In this document: positions 34,487 to 42,892 of the stretch, in pieces
Layout: each line of letters starts with the position of its first letter
Position numbering within the stretch: the first letter of the stretch is position 1
Source of the DNA: Paraburkholderia kururiensis
Lineage (GTDB): Bacteria > Pseudomonadota > Gammaproteobacteria > Burkholderiales > Burkholderiaceae
Reading direction: 5' to 3'
NCBI RefSeq assembly: GCF_034424375.1
Contig: NZ_CP139965.1
Span: forward strand, 744,001 to 808,000
Length of the DNA: 64,000 nt
Notes under the pieces: model-generated
What the model was told of the DNA's origin: nothing
Database searches by the model: none
What the model saw: only the letters and a program-made list of their open reading frames with translations
Position numbers and translations under genes: made by a program

Positions 34487-35149
34487 TTGGCGGCTGAAAT
34501 CATCGCAGTCACTCAACAAAAGGGCGGCGTGGGGAAAAGCACGATAGCCATGCATCTCGGCGCTGCATTCCATGAAAGGGGAAAGCGAGTTCTGGTCGTC
34601 GACGCCGACGGGCAAAATACCCTGGTTCACTGGGCAAGCGCATCCGCGGAAGGTGAAACCGGCATCCCGTTCCCCGTGGTAAACCTCTCCGAGGCAGGCG
34701 GGCAGATCCACCGGGAGATAAAGAAATTCATCGGCGACTACGACATCATCGTGGTCGATTGTCCGCCGTCCATCACCGAAAAGGTTTCGGGCGTCGTACT
34801 CCTTGCTGCCTCCATTGCTGTCATTCCCACTTCGTCGTCGCCTGCTGACTATTGGTCGAGCGTGGGTCTGGTGAAGCTTATCCAGCAGGCACAAGTGATG
34901 AACGAAGATCTTCGGGCGGTCTTCCTGCTCAACAAGACGGAAGAGAAGCGCATGCTAACGCGCGAACTCAAGCGTGCATTGGAAGAACTCGGCTTCCCCC
35001 TGCTCAAAACGCAAATTCCCACGCGCGAGGCGTACAAGCAAGCAATGGCGTTAGGGCAAACCGTCCTGCAAATGAGCGATCGCGGCGCAAAGCTGGCAAG
35101 CATCGAAATACGGGCATGTGCGGATGAAATCGCCAGCATGCTTCCCTGA
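34487..35149 (+). CDS. parA: ParA-type chromosome/plasmid partition ATPase
   Basis: A 220-residue ParA ATPase that drives segregation of the replicon by moving ParB-parS complexes over the nucleoid. The deviant Walker A motif is QQKGGVGKST (residues 11-20). Walker A' is VLVVDADGQ, and Walker B is IIVVDCPPS. It lacks an N-terminal helix-turn-helix, so it is the small (type Ib-like) form. The start is TTG at 34487, with CGGAGG ending six bases upstream. It forms an operon with parB, with a parS site in the 24-base gap between them. Confidence 0.95.
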   Translation: MAAEIIAVTQQKGGVGKSTIAMHLGAAFHERGKRVLVVDADGQNTLVHWASASAEGETGIPFPVVNLSEAGGQIHREIKKFIGDYDIIVVDCPPSITEKVSGVVLLAASIAVIPTSSSPADYWSSVGLVKLIQQAQVMNEDLRAVFLLNKTEEKRMLTRELKRALEELGFPLLKTQIPTREAYKQAMALGQTVLQMSDRGAKLASIEIRACADEIASMLP

Positions 35150-35165
35150 CTTTATGCGCATAAAG
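35150..35165. promoter_or_regulatory. parS-like centromere site 3, between parA and parB
   Basis: CTTTATGCGCATAAAG is a perfect 16-base palindrome that differs from the consensus parS only in the outermost pair. It begins at the base after the parA stop and ends eight bases before the parB start. Confidence 0.75.
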
Positions 35166-35173
35166 GACCCTGA

Positions 35174-36235
35174 ATGAAATCATCCCAGTTCGCAAAAGGC
35201 TTCCAGGCGCGGCCCGACACAACCAGCAGCGAAAAGCGCACCGCACTCGATCGCCTCAACGCCATCGACGGCCTCGTACAAAGCAAGCCGAAAACCGGTG
35301 AATCGGTGGGCCGTGCAAGTCAGCCTGTGCTGAAGCCTGTGCCAGATGATCTGGAGCCGACGGATACCGTCAATGAATCAGCGGAGTACCGCGCGTGGCG
35401 CCTTGCGCAGGGGTATCGGCCCGGACAGGTCATCGAACTTGCGCTCAAAGCAATCAAGCCGAGTCCCTTCAATCCGCGATACTTCTACCTGAAGTCGTCG
35501 ATCGCCGAGCTCGCCGTGAATCTGGCGAAGCAAGGTCAGCAGCAGCCAATTCACGTCATCCCCGACTACGACAATCCGGGTACGTACTTCGTCAGCGACG
35601 GAGGGCGGCGCGTGCGGGCGTTGAAGGAGGCGAACAAGGAAGCTGTAAAGGCCGTCGTTATCGATCTGCCGATCGGAATTCAGAGCTACAAGCTCGGCTA
35701 CGACCTCAACGTACAGCGCGATTCGCAAACCGTCTTCGACAACGCTGTCGTCTGGAAACGCTTCATCGAGGAGAAGCATTTCCAGAGTCAGAAGGAGCTG
35801 GCCGAACATCTCGGTCTCGACGAGTCCACCGTCGCCGTCGCGCTATCCATCGCCAAACTGCCCGAGCCCGTCATGCAGGAAATGGTGGCACGTCCGGAAC
35901 GTTTTGGTTCCAACATGGCCTATCAGGTGGGCCGCTATCACACGGCACGCGGAACCGACTCGACCCTGCGTCTCATCAACCGGATCCTCGCTGACGACCT
36001 CAGTACGCGTCAGGTGGCGGATATCGTGAAGGGCAGGGCGAGCCCGCAGGAGACTCCAAAGCCGACGGGCCGTCAGCGCTACGCGCAACGCCTCGAAGTG
36101 AAGCTGGATGGCGTATCCGTCGGCGACCTGAAATCGTATGGAGACGACAGACTCGAGCTCAGATTGCGCGGCTTGTCGAGAGAGAAACGCGACGACATCC
36201 TGCGGCAGATCGAACAGATCCTCGCGCAGAAGTAA
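35174..36235 (+). CDS. parB: ParB-type centromere-binding partition protein
   Basis: A 353-residue ParB that binds parS and spreads. The N-terminal 90 residues are flexible. The ParB/sulfiredoxin domain (about 88-185) carries the box I motif NPRYFYL and the box II nucleotide-binding motif SDGGRRVRALKEA. A helix-turn-helix at about 205-230 (SQKELAEHLGLDESTVAVAL) recognises parS. The C-terminal 60 residues form the dimerisation domain. An AGGA ribosome site directly follows the third parS site. It converges on rep. Confidence 0.95.
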   Translation: MKSSQFAKGFQARPDTTSSEKRTALDRLNAIDGLVQSKPKTGESVGRASQPVLKPVPDDLEPTDTVNESAEYRAWRLAQGYRPGQVIELALKAIKPSPFNPRYFYLKSSIAELAVNLAKQGQQQPIHVIPDYDNPGTYFVSDGGRRVRALKEANKEAVKAVVIDLPIGIQSYKLGYDLNVQRDSQTVFDNAVVWKRFIEEKHFQSQKELAEHLGLDESTVAVALSIAKLPEPVMQEMVARPERFGSNMAYQVGRYHTARGTDSTLRLINRILADDLSTRQVADIVKGRASPQETPKPTGRQRYAQRLEVKLDGVSVGDLKSYGDDRLELRLRGLSREKRDDILRQIEQILAQK

Positions 36236-36251
36236 GAGGGGAGCTTATGGC

Positions 36252-36270
36252 GGGCGCCTTCGCGGCGCCC
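36252..36270. terminator. hairpin between convergent parB and rep
   Basis: GGGCGCC and GGCGCCC form a seven-base-pair stem with a TTCGC loop in the 118-base gap between the parB and rep stops. No clear U-run follows, so its efficiency is uncertain. Confidence 0.4.
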
Positions 36271-36353
36271 CCAGCGCTTTCGGGCCCGCTCTCAGCGGCC
36301 GTCGTGAAAATCCGCGCGAATAACGTCACTGCCGCAACGAGCAGCGTCACACA

Positions 36354-37709
36354 TCAAGCGGCTCTCGACTGACTCAAAGTAAACGAAAGCAGATCGCCGT
36401 CCGTCGGCTCGCCCCACGTCTTGCGCGCGAGCCAATCGAAAAACGCCGTTTCGGCCAGCTTTGACTCCAACCCACGTCGGCGCCAGTCGTCACGAAGATG
36501 CGAGCCCAAGCCGGGCAGTTCGTCGGACTCGAACGTCTCGCGCGCGAGGCCCTGCTCCACCGAGCCTTGCTCCTCGTAGAGCGCCTGGGCTTCCTTGCGT
36601 CGATACGCTGCGTATTCGCTCAACAGGCGCGCCTTGAGATCGTCCGCCGGCACCGTGGCACCACCGGACGACTTGCCGCCGCCCGCAGACGGCAACGCGT
36701 CCACCGGCGGCGCATAACCCTTCTTGAGGGCGTCCTTGAACAGCGCCGCCGCGCTGCGCACCGGGGGCAGCGTCGTGCTGCGCATGCGCTGTTCGGTCAT
36801 CTGCAGTGCCGCGCGAATCCGGTTTTCCTCGCTATCGGCATACAGCGATTGCGCTTCCTTGAGCGGAATGCCGAGCTTCACCATGCGATCCACCAGCGTG
36901 CTGTCGAATACGTTGGGATGCTCGTCGAGCGCGAGCATGGGCTGCTTGCGCTCAGTGACACGGAACTGGATCTCCGCCACACGACGACCTTCCCGATGTT
37001 CGATCAACTCGACGAAGATGTTCGTAACGGCATTCACCTCGGCAATCGCGGGACGCAGATAGTCGCGCTTGAAATATTTGTACTCGCGCTTGGCTTCGTC
37101 GCCAGCCTCGGTGTCCGGCGTTCCGGAGAGAATGGGACGCCACCATTCCCACGGCTCGCGCATCGTGAGATGACTCGGATTCGTGAGGTATCGAACGCAA
37201 ATCTCGTACAACGCGAGCCCCGCGCTGCTGCGCAACTGGCTCTGGAACTGGAGACTCAGTCGAGCGTACTGGACCGGATCGAGCAACTTCTTCTTGATCT
37301 TCGGCGCGAACGAAAATTCGACCCACACACGACGTGTCTGCGGGTCTTCCAGAATTTCCGCGTCGGCGATAAGTGTCGAGATGCCCCACTTGCGGCCGGG
37401 CTTCTGGCTGGAAGTGCCCTGGCTCCACTCGACCTGCACTGAAACCATTCGCCGAAGGTGCTCTTTCACGAGTGCCGTGTCGTTGGAATCGAACGCCGAA
37501 TTGGCCACGATATCGGACAGCAACGCGCGGTAGGTATCGCCCGACTCGTCAGCTTGCTGGGCGACCGCCAACAGCACGTTGAACAGCTTGCGGGTGAGCA
37601 GGGTGATCTTGCCGCTCTTCGGCTGGATCGCAATGGCCTCGACGGCTTTCCGCAATTCGGCTGAGCTAGGACTCACCACATCGGTTTTCTTCGCGCGCTT
37701 CGTGGCCAT
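36354..37709 (-). CDS. replication initiator protein of the chromid
   Basis: A 451-residue Rep protein, expected to bind the iterons upstream of its own gene and open the origin. The central part (about 35-270) shows the features of plasmid initiators with paired winged helices: KITLLTRKLFNVLLAVAQQ, NDTALVKEHLRRMV, QLRSSAGLALYEICVRYL and EYKYFKRDYLRPAIAEVN. The C-terminal third is helical and charged. The ATG at 37709 follows from MATKRAKKTD; an upstream in-frame start is less likely. It faces away from the iteron array, whose first copies and inverted half-sites lie 44-240 bases upstream of the gene, consistent with autoregulation. Confidence 0.88.
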   Translation of the reverse strand: MATKRAKKTDVVSPSSAELRKAVEAIAIQPKSGKITLLTRKLFNVLLAVAQQADESGDTYRALLSDIVANSAFDSNDTALVKEHLRRMVSVQVEWSQGTSSQKPGRKWGISTLIADAEILEDPQTRRVWVEFSFAPKIKKKLLDPVQYARLSLQFQSQLRSSAGLALYEICVRYLTNPSHLTMREPWEWWRPILSGTPDTEAGDEAKREYKYFKRDYLRPAIAEVNAVTNIFVELIEHREGRRVAEIQFRVTERKQPMLALDEHPNVFDSTLVDRMVKLGIPLKEAQSLYADSEENRIRAALQMTEQRMRSTTLPPVRSAAALFKDALKKGYAPPVDALPSAGGGKSSGGATVPADDLKARLLSEYAAYRRKEAQALYEEQGSVEQGLARETFESDELPGLGSHLRDDWRRRGLESKLAETAFFDWLARKTWGEPTDGDLLSFTLSQSRAA

Positions 37710-37752
37710 GCGTCGGGTCGATGAGAGATTTTCGCGACAGCATACCTTCACG

Positions 37753-37846
37753 GGTGATATGCGTCCATAGGGCCTCTCTCACCATTGCCGGTGAACTGCG
37801 TTTACGAACCACGGCTCACCGCGAGTGGGTCCCGAAAACGCTCACC
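37753..37846. promoter_or_regulatory. rep operator region: half-iterons in both orientations
   Basis: Just upstream of rep, the iteron core CTCACC occurs at 37778-37783, 37815-37820 and 37841-37846, and its complement GGTGA(A) at 37754-37757 and 37790-37795. CTCACC and GGTGAA face each other across six bases (37778-37795). Such inverted half-iterons are the usual operators by which Rep dimers repress their own gene. The last CTCACC belongs to a full iteron. Confidence 0.55.
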
Positions 37847-37957
37847 TTCAATCCAACTGAACGTTTCGCGGTCGCTATGAGGCGTGTGGACCAGGCGTAA
37901 GTCGACCGGAGAAACGCCAAACCGTGCCGCTGTTCTCAACTCCCGTATCCGCTCACC
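37830..37957 (+). repeat. two isolated iterons near rep
   Basis: TCCCGAAAACGCTCACC at 37830-37846 is an exact consensus copy; TCCCGTATCCGCTCACC at 37941-37957 has three changes. Both are in the same orientation as the main array, from which they are separated by about 530 bases without repeats. Confidence 0.8.
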
Positions 37958-38487
37958 GTCCAGACTGTGGCGATTTCGCGACGGGATGCACACTAGAAAT
38001 GTGGCCGGGGGAAATCGCTTTCACCCACCACCACATCCCGTGCCCAGCCGCATTCCGCCCGGCGCTGACACCGTTTTGCGCAGCCCCCCCGAGCGGTCTC
38101 GAACCGCAACATCGTCCGCCCACTGGCCCGGACGAAGGCCCTGCTTTCCAAACCCCTGAGCGGCAGTCCGGTAGCCGTCCCCACTTATATCGTCTCGGGA
38201 AGGCCGAATGAGGACGTGAGGTGCGCCGAAGCGCGACGCACGACGAACGGAAGATCGAGGAATAGCGCCAAACAGCGCCCCGCCTATCCATCCGCCGGCG
38301 ACCGGCCATCGCCATAACCTTGCTTGCGTAACTACTCGGCAGGCTTATCGGAGGATTTTGCTCTAGATGACCCGCTGCGGTACGAGACGGGGTCGGTCGG
38401 ACAGTAGCTGCGCCGTTCACAAACCGTCGCCTGTGCGGTGGGCGATGAGAATGAGGGCTGGGAATTCGCAGCTATGCGTCGCATGAG

Positions 38488-39488
38488 TCCCGAAAAGTCT
38501 CACCGTCCGCTTCCGGAGGAGCGGCGCCCAGTCGTGATTTACGCTCAAGCCACATCGCGTAGATCGCCCCTACGCTCCCGGAAAGCTTCACCGATGACTA
38601 CTTCCTGAGCGCCCGAATGCTTCGCGAAGCGTCTCCGAAGTCGCTCCCGAAAACGCTCACCTCTCCGTATTCCTGGCGAAATTCCCAATCCTGGCGGGTA
38701 TTTAGCAAAATAGAAGGCATTCCAGAAGCACTGTTCTCCTCCCGAAAACGCTCACCTGTTCCGGGCAACCGGGCACCTGGGCCACAGCCGATCGGCGATG
38801 GGCCGGTCCCGAAAAGCTTCACCTTTTACCTGCGTGGCCGCGCAAGGAGCCCGCCCGCAAGAGCCCACAAATCGAGCGTGCGCGGGAGCCGATATAGCGC
38901 TTTCTCCCGAAAACGCTCACCTCACGGCGCCATAACGCGCCCCGGTTATCCCGAAAACTCTCACCAAATATCCAGTCGGATGGCCAAAGCGGACAGTCGC
39001 AGCTATCGAAACGCTATCCCGAAGAACCTCACCATTGAGCCCCAAACTCACAAACCGGCGCACAAATGCTGACTGGGCGCTTTGGTCGACATTTCCAATC
39101 CCGTAAACGCTCACCATTGCCTCGAGAAGGCCCAATATCCGCGCAACGACCGGGCAGCCGTCCCGAAAAATCTCACTTCTGGACGCCGTTTCTTCCCGTG
39201 ATACTTCACCTTCACATCAGCGGAGGGCAAGGAAACGGCCAATATCCCGGCGCCGGCCGCTCCCGAATCGGCTCACTATGCTGCTCTGCACACCGCCGAT
39301 CACTGTTTAAGTGCAAAAAGGCTTCGCAAGCCATGTGATCCCGTAACGTCTCACCCACGCAAGGCAGTCGCAATGAATCGCTTCCCGAACCCGCTCACTT
39401 CGATTCCCGCAGCTCCTCACCGCCTCCCCCGAACCTCGTCACCGGCTTATCCCGTACTGTCTCACCAGGTGTCCCGCACCTTCTCACC
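38488..39488 (+). repeat. main iteron array of the replication origin (18 copies)
   Basis: Eighteen 17-base direct repeats related to TCCCGAAAACGCTCACC start at 38488, 38576, 38645, 38740, 38807, 38905, 38949, 39017, 39099, 39161, 39194, 39261, 39339, 39383, 39405, 39427, 39450 and 39472, all on the plus strand. The ends TCCC and TCACC are most constant; the middle varies. The last five are 22, 22, 23 and 22 bases apart (two helical turns), and most of the wider gaps are close to multiples of 11 (33, 44, 67, 78, 88, 98). This is the presumed Rep-binding array. Confidence 0.9.
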
Positions 39489-39871
39489 CGATCGCCCGGA
39501 AACCCTTGTCTACCAAGGCTTCACCATGGCGTTAACGTTTTTAACTTGGTTCAAGGGTGTTTACTTTTATATCTCTCAAGATAAAAGCAGTGAGCTCTCT
39601 GAACATTTGTCCTAGAAGAGAGGCCGGCTGGCTCTGCAGCAGCGTGAAACAGTGACAAAACAATGAATGAGCCGTTATTTCCTTTTAGAAACAAGCGGTT
39701 ATAGCCTAATCTTAGTTTTGTTTCACGGAAATTGCTTCGGCCATCGACCTACGACGCAGCGCAAGCAGCTAAGCGAGGCTTCCGAGAAAGATAGACGTCC
39801 AAGGCCACCAAAACGTATCAAAAAATACGTAGTTTGTTATGATTCGAACGGTGTAACTCCATGAGGCCCGA
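39489..39871. other. AT-rich segment beside the iterons, likely duplex-unwinding element
   Basis: Immediately after the tightly spaced iterons the DNA becomes AT-rich, with CGTTAACGTTTTTAAC (39530-39545), TTTACTTTTATATC (39560-39573) and AGATAAAAGC. This is the expected place for strand opening. No perfect DnaA box was found inside it. The remainder, up to the KfrA-like gene, holds no gene and probably carries that gene's promoter. Confidence 0.55.
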
Positions 39872-41077
39872 ATGAATCTTGATCAAGAACGCTCAACAAT
39901 ACGCCAGGAACTGGAAACCATGCGGGCGAGCGGCGCTCGACGACAGGACTTATCGCTCCACGCGTGCAAGCGGCTCTTTTTCGATCTGGGCGTCCGTCCG
40001 TCGATGGCCGCCGTCCGCGATTTGACGCAGACCGGCAGCGCGAGCGACATCCCCAAGGACATCGATCTTTTCTGGGAGCGCATTCGGGCAGCGTCGCGTG
40101 TCCGCGTAGGTGCCGGCGTTATACCGAAAGGACTCGAAGACCGTGCGGGCGAACTACTCGGCTCGCTGTTCGAGGAAGCGGTTTCACACGCCAAAGCGCT
40201 GCTCGAAGACGAGCGCGCCGAGATTCACCAGGCGCTCGCCGCAGCCGAGCAAAAAGTTCGCGATGCCGAACTGCTGCGTGCCGCCGCCGACGATCACGTG
40301 CATCGCAGCGAAGCTCGCGCCGAAGCCGCATGGACGCGCGTTCGGGAGCTCGAGGCCCAATTGGCGGCCTCGACCACCCATGGTGCGGCCCACCAGGAAA
40401 ACCTGCAAAGCACCGCGCGGCGCCTCGAGGCTGAAAACGAGGCGCTGCGCAAACGCATCGATGCCGAGCAAGCCACCAACGCGACCTTGCGCGACCGGAT
40501 CGACGCACTCCACGCCGACCTTCGCGAAAGCACCGAGCACTACGCTCAGCAGATCAAGGACGCCGTGGCCGAAGCCGAGCGGCGCGTCAAGCCGATGCTA
40601 GTCGAGCTGGATTCGCTGCGGTCGATGGCAGCCACCTGGCAGACGGCCCAGCGCGACGCAAGTCGCAAGGAATTCGACTTCATCCAGCAACTCTCCGCGG
40701 CCAAGGCGCGGGCCGACCGACTGGACGCCAAACTTCGTGAACAATCCGACGAAATCGATGCTCTTACGCATGAATTGACGGCCTTGCGCTTGCAAAACGG
40801 TGTGGACCCGCGCGTTGCTACGCTTCTCTGCTCATTGGCCACCGAGGGCCGGCTGACAACGGCGGAACTCGCGACCATGGGGACCATGCTGGATGGTCAC
40901 GTCACCCTGCCGTCGCACTGCCCGAAGTGCGCGGAGGGTGAACCGGAGCTTTCCGAGGTCGATCACCAGTTCGAGCTGTCGTGTCCGGAATGCGATCACT
41001 CGTCGGGCATGGGGGCATCGAGGCTGGAGGCGGTCACGCGCTTCATGTCTGTCGACGCGCATTCCACTTCGATCTAG
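39872..41077 (+). CDS. KfrA-like DNA-binding coiled-coil protein with C-terminal zinc ribbon
   Basis: A 401-residue protein beside the origin. Residues 1-110 match the KfrA N-terminal DNA-binding domain (ACKRLFFDLGVRPSMAAVRD and DIDLFWERIRAA). Residues 110-310 are a long coiled coil rich in Ala, Glu and Arg. The C-terminal 60 residues contain CPKC and CPEC about 24 residues apart, a zinc ribbon not typical of plasmid KfrA. KfrA proteins autoregulate and help plasmid stability by forming filamentous or nucleoid-associated assemblies. The gene points away from the iteron array and lies close to it. A role in chromid organisation or replication control is an inference. Confidence 0.8.
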   Translation: MNLDQERSTIRQELETMRASGARRQDLSLHACKRLFFDLGVRPSMAAVRDLTQTGSASDIPKDIDLFWERIRAASRVRVGAGVIPKGLEDRAGELLGSLFEEAVSHAKALLEDERAEIHQALAAAEQKVRDAELLRAAADDHVHRSEARAEAAWTRVRELEAQLAASTTHGAAHQENLQSTARRLEAENEALRKRIDAEQATNATLRDRIDALHADLRESTEHYAQQIKDAVAEAERRVKPMLVELDSLRSMAATWQTAQRDASRKEFDFIQQLSAAKARADRLDAKLREQSDEIDALTHELTALRLQNGVDPRVATLLCSLATEGRLTTAELATMGTMLDGHVTLPSHCPKCAEGEPELSEVDHQFELSCPECDHSSGMGASRLEAVTRFMSVDAHSTSI

Positions 41078-41173
41078 CTTCATCGCCGTACTGAAAGGCA
41101 CGACCGCCGATCCGTTGCACGTATGACGGCGCGCCATGGGTGAGCTGATACGGGAACCGATTGCCAGGCCAAA

Positions 41174-41190
41174 GGTGAGCGTTTTCAGGA
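41174..41190 (-). repeat. outlying iteron 1
   Basis: TCCTGAAAACGCTCACC, one change from the consensus. It lies in the convergent gap between the KfrA-like gene and the recombinase-like gene, in the opposite orientation to the main array. Confidence 0.75.
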
Positions 41191-41242
41191 CTCACCGCCC
41201 CGGGTGCCTATCACGATAGTGGCCGTCGACGCTTCCGCTCAG

Positions 41243-42280
41243 CTATTGTCCGCGCGCTTTCGGATCGTCTCCAGACGACACGTCGGCACGCCGGGCCGAC
41301 ACGTCGATTCGATCGGCCCACGCCTTCCACGCTCGGTGCAGCCGGTGCGCCGACAGAGCCTGTGCAAACCCCAGCCACTGTCCGACGAGTTCCGCGCTCA
41401 CGCCGCTTTCGAATAGATCGGCGGCAAACGTATTGCGCAGCGTTTGCGGGCTGGCCCGGCCCTCGCGCGCGAGCCCCGCGGCTTCGACGATTGCGTCCAC
41501 CGCCCGCAGCACCGTCGCCTTGTGCATGGGCCGCCCGGACGGGGACGCCGGGAATACGAGCGGCCCAGGCAAATCCGCGGCAGAGCGTTCCGCCAGCCAG
41601 GCATCGAGCAGCGCGACGCTGAACGGCGACAGACGCGAGCGACGCGTGAATTCGGGATTGGCCGCTTCGATCACGACCCACGGTGAACTGTTCGTGACGC
41701 AACTAATGGAAAGCGTTATTGCTTCGCCCGTTTTTAAACCTCCGCCGAGAAACACGGCCACCAGGGCCCGGTCGCGGCGCTCGCGCCAGCGTTGTGCCGC
41801 CGAGGTGCTGGAAAGCGGTGTGAACAGATACGCCACCAACGTGGCGCGCTCGGCCACGGTCAGGAAACCCGTCGGCTCGTTGTCGCGCGCGGTTCGCCAA
41901 GCCGCGTCGGCGTCCTGAGCGATGAACCGTGCCGGGTTGGTGGACGCATGCTCCATCTGCCGGACGTGATCCAGTACGCGCTCAATGAGCCTTAAATAGC
42001 GGGCTTTTTGCGTCTTCCGGATGGAGCGCTCTGCAACGAAATTGGCGATGGTCTGCATGTCGACCGTATGGAGATTTTTGCGCCTCGCCTTGAGCCAGTC
42101 GACGAATTGGCCCCACTGCGCGCGGTAAATGTCCGCCGACGATGCCCGGAAGTTTTGCGCCGTGAGCCACACCTCAAAGGCCGCGTGCGGGTCGCGGAGC
42201 CAATCTTCGCGTTGCGGATCGAAGAGGTCGCTTCGTTGCGCATCGCGCGTTGCGACCTCGGAACGGGACGGCGCAGACAT
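41243..42280 (-). CDS. tyrosine-recombinase-like protein lacking catalytic residues
   Basis: A 345-residue protein with the integrase layout: a SAM-like core-binding domain at about 30-130 (FEVWLTAQNFRASSADIYRA) and a catalytic-type domain at about 140-325. The usual first Arg (TGLR) is Lys183 in GGGLKTGEAI. The HxLR box is QTLR (Gln279, Arg282). The LGH box is LGF, and there is no tyrosine after residue 151, so the nucleophile is missing. It cannot be an ordinary integrase, but the fold, and so DNA binding, may be kept. It lies 93 bases downstream of an SOS-boxed gene on the same strand and next to the chromid origin. It is otherwise intact, so it is probably a working non-catalytic protein rather than a pseudogene. 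Confidence 0.8.
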   Translation of the reverse strand: MSAPSRSEVATRDAQRSDLFDPQREDWLRDPHAAFEVWLTAQNFRASSADIYRAQWGQFVDWLKARRKNLHTVDMQTIANFVAERSIRKTQKARYLRLIERVLDHVRQMEHASTNPARFIAQDADAAWRTARDNEPTGFLTVAERATLVAYLFTPLSSTSAAQRWRERRDRALVAVFLGGGLKTGEAITLSISCVTNSSPWVVIEAANPEFTRRSRLSPFSVALLDAWLAERSAADLPGPLVFPASPSGRPMHKATVLRAVDAIVEAAGLAREGRASPQTLRNTFAADLFESGVSAELVGQWLGFAQALSAHRLHRAWKAWADRIDVSARRADVSSGDDPKARGQ

Positions 42281-42373
42281 CGGCTAACTCCCATTAGTTG
42301 CGTCAATTGGTTGCCTCGGATTGAGACGCCAACAAACGCTCACGCTCTCTCCGGGTAGACGATCAACGGAGGC

Positions 42374-42772
42374 TCAGCCGCCCCATGCGCGTTGTCGGCG
42401 TACGGAACGGGCCGCCTGCGACCGCCCGGAGGCGGACGGGTCCACGCTTTCGAGCGCCCGCTCGTACGCGGCGACAGCAAATGCGAACACCGGCGGCAAC
42501 GCGTTGGACGCGCCAAAGTCGACTACGTCGTCGGTCTCTGGGTAGGACAGGCCGTGCGGACGTTGAAAGAGGTTCAGCATCGCCTCGTCATGGCGGCTGG
42601 CGAAGCCGAGGTCGGCGAGTGCTTCAGCCTCGATTGCGTGCAGCAGCCGCCACGTGAGCGGCACGCGCTGCACGATATAGCGCGACGCGATACGTCGGAC
42701 GATGTGGTTGAGGTCGCGCGCCGCGGACTGAAAGCGCAGCGCGGCAAGGTCGTGGTCGTTCGGGGTGTTCAT
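42374..42772 (-). CDS. unknown protein under LexA-box control
   Basis: A 132-residue, probably cytoplasmic protein with no domain I recognise. It starts MNTPNDHDLAALRFQSAARD; the middle part (VQRVPLTWRLLHAIEAEALA) is helical, and the C-terminus is Arg-rich. A CGGAGC ribosome site precedes the ATG. A near-perfect SOS box covers its promoter, 24 bases upstream of the start. It is probably in one operon with the recombinase-like gene downstream. A DNA-damage-responsive role at the origin is an inference from the box and location. Confidence 0.7.
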   Translation of the reverse strand: MNTPNDHDLAALRFQSAARDLNHIVRRIASRYIVQRVPLTWRLLHAIEAEALADLGFASRHDEAMLNLFQRPHGLSYPETDDVVDFGASNALPPVFAFAVAAYERALESVDPSASGRSQAARSVRRQRAWGG

Positions 42773-42796
42773 GTTCTGCTCCGGTCGATCGCCCAA

Positions 42797-42816
42797 TACT
42801 GTACAAACATACAGTA
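42797..42816. promoter_or_regulatory. LexA (SOS) box
   Basis: TACTGTACAAACATACAGTA matches the LexA pattern CTGT-N8-ACAG exactly and lies inside a perfect 13-base inverted repeat (42791-42803 and 42810-42822). On the minus strand it overlaps a likely promoter, TTGCGC and TACAGT with 17 bases between them, driving the gene at 42374-42772. There is no likely gene start on the plus side. Confidence 0.8.
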
Positions 42817-42892
42817 TTGGGCGCAACCTCGACACGGCGGTGCGAACAACCATCTCATGCAGCGCACCGTTCGGCGCGCTCGCAGCGTTTCC

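Noticed and set aside
38617..39072. Open frame across the iteron array
   Set aside because: It merely translates the repeats (recurring RKRSP) and has no ribosome site or domain.
41243..42280. Active integrase of a mobile element
   Set aside because: The catalytic Arg, His and Tyr are absent, no att repeats were found, and the neighbours are replicon maintenance genes, so it is not evidence of a genomic island.
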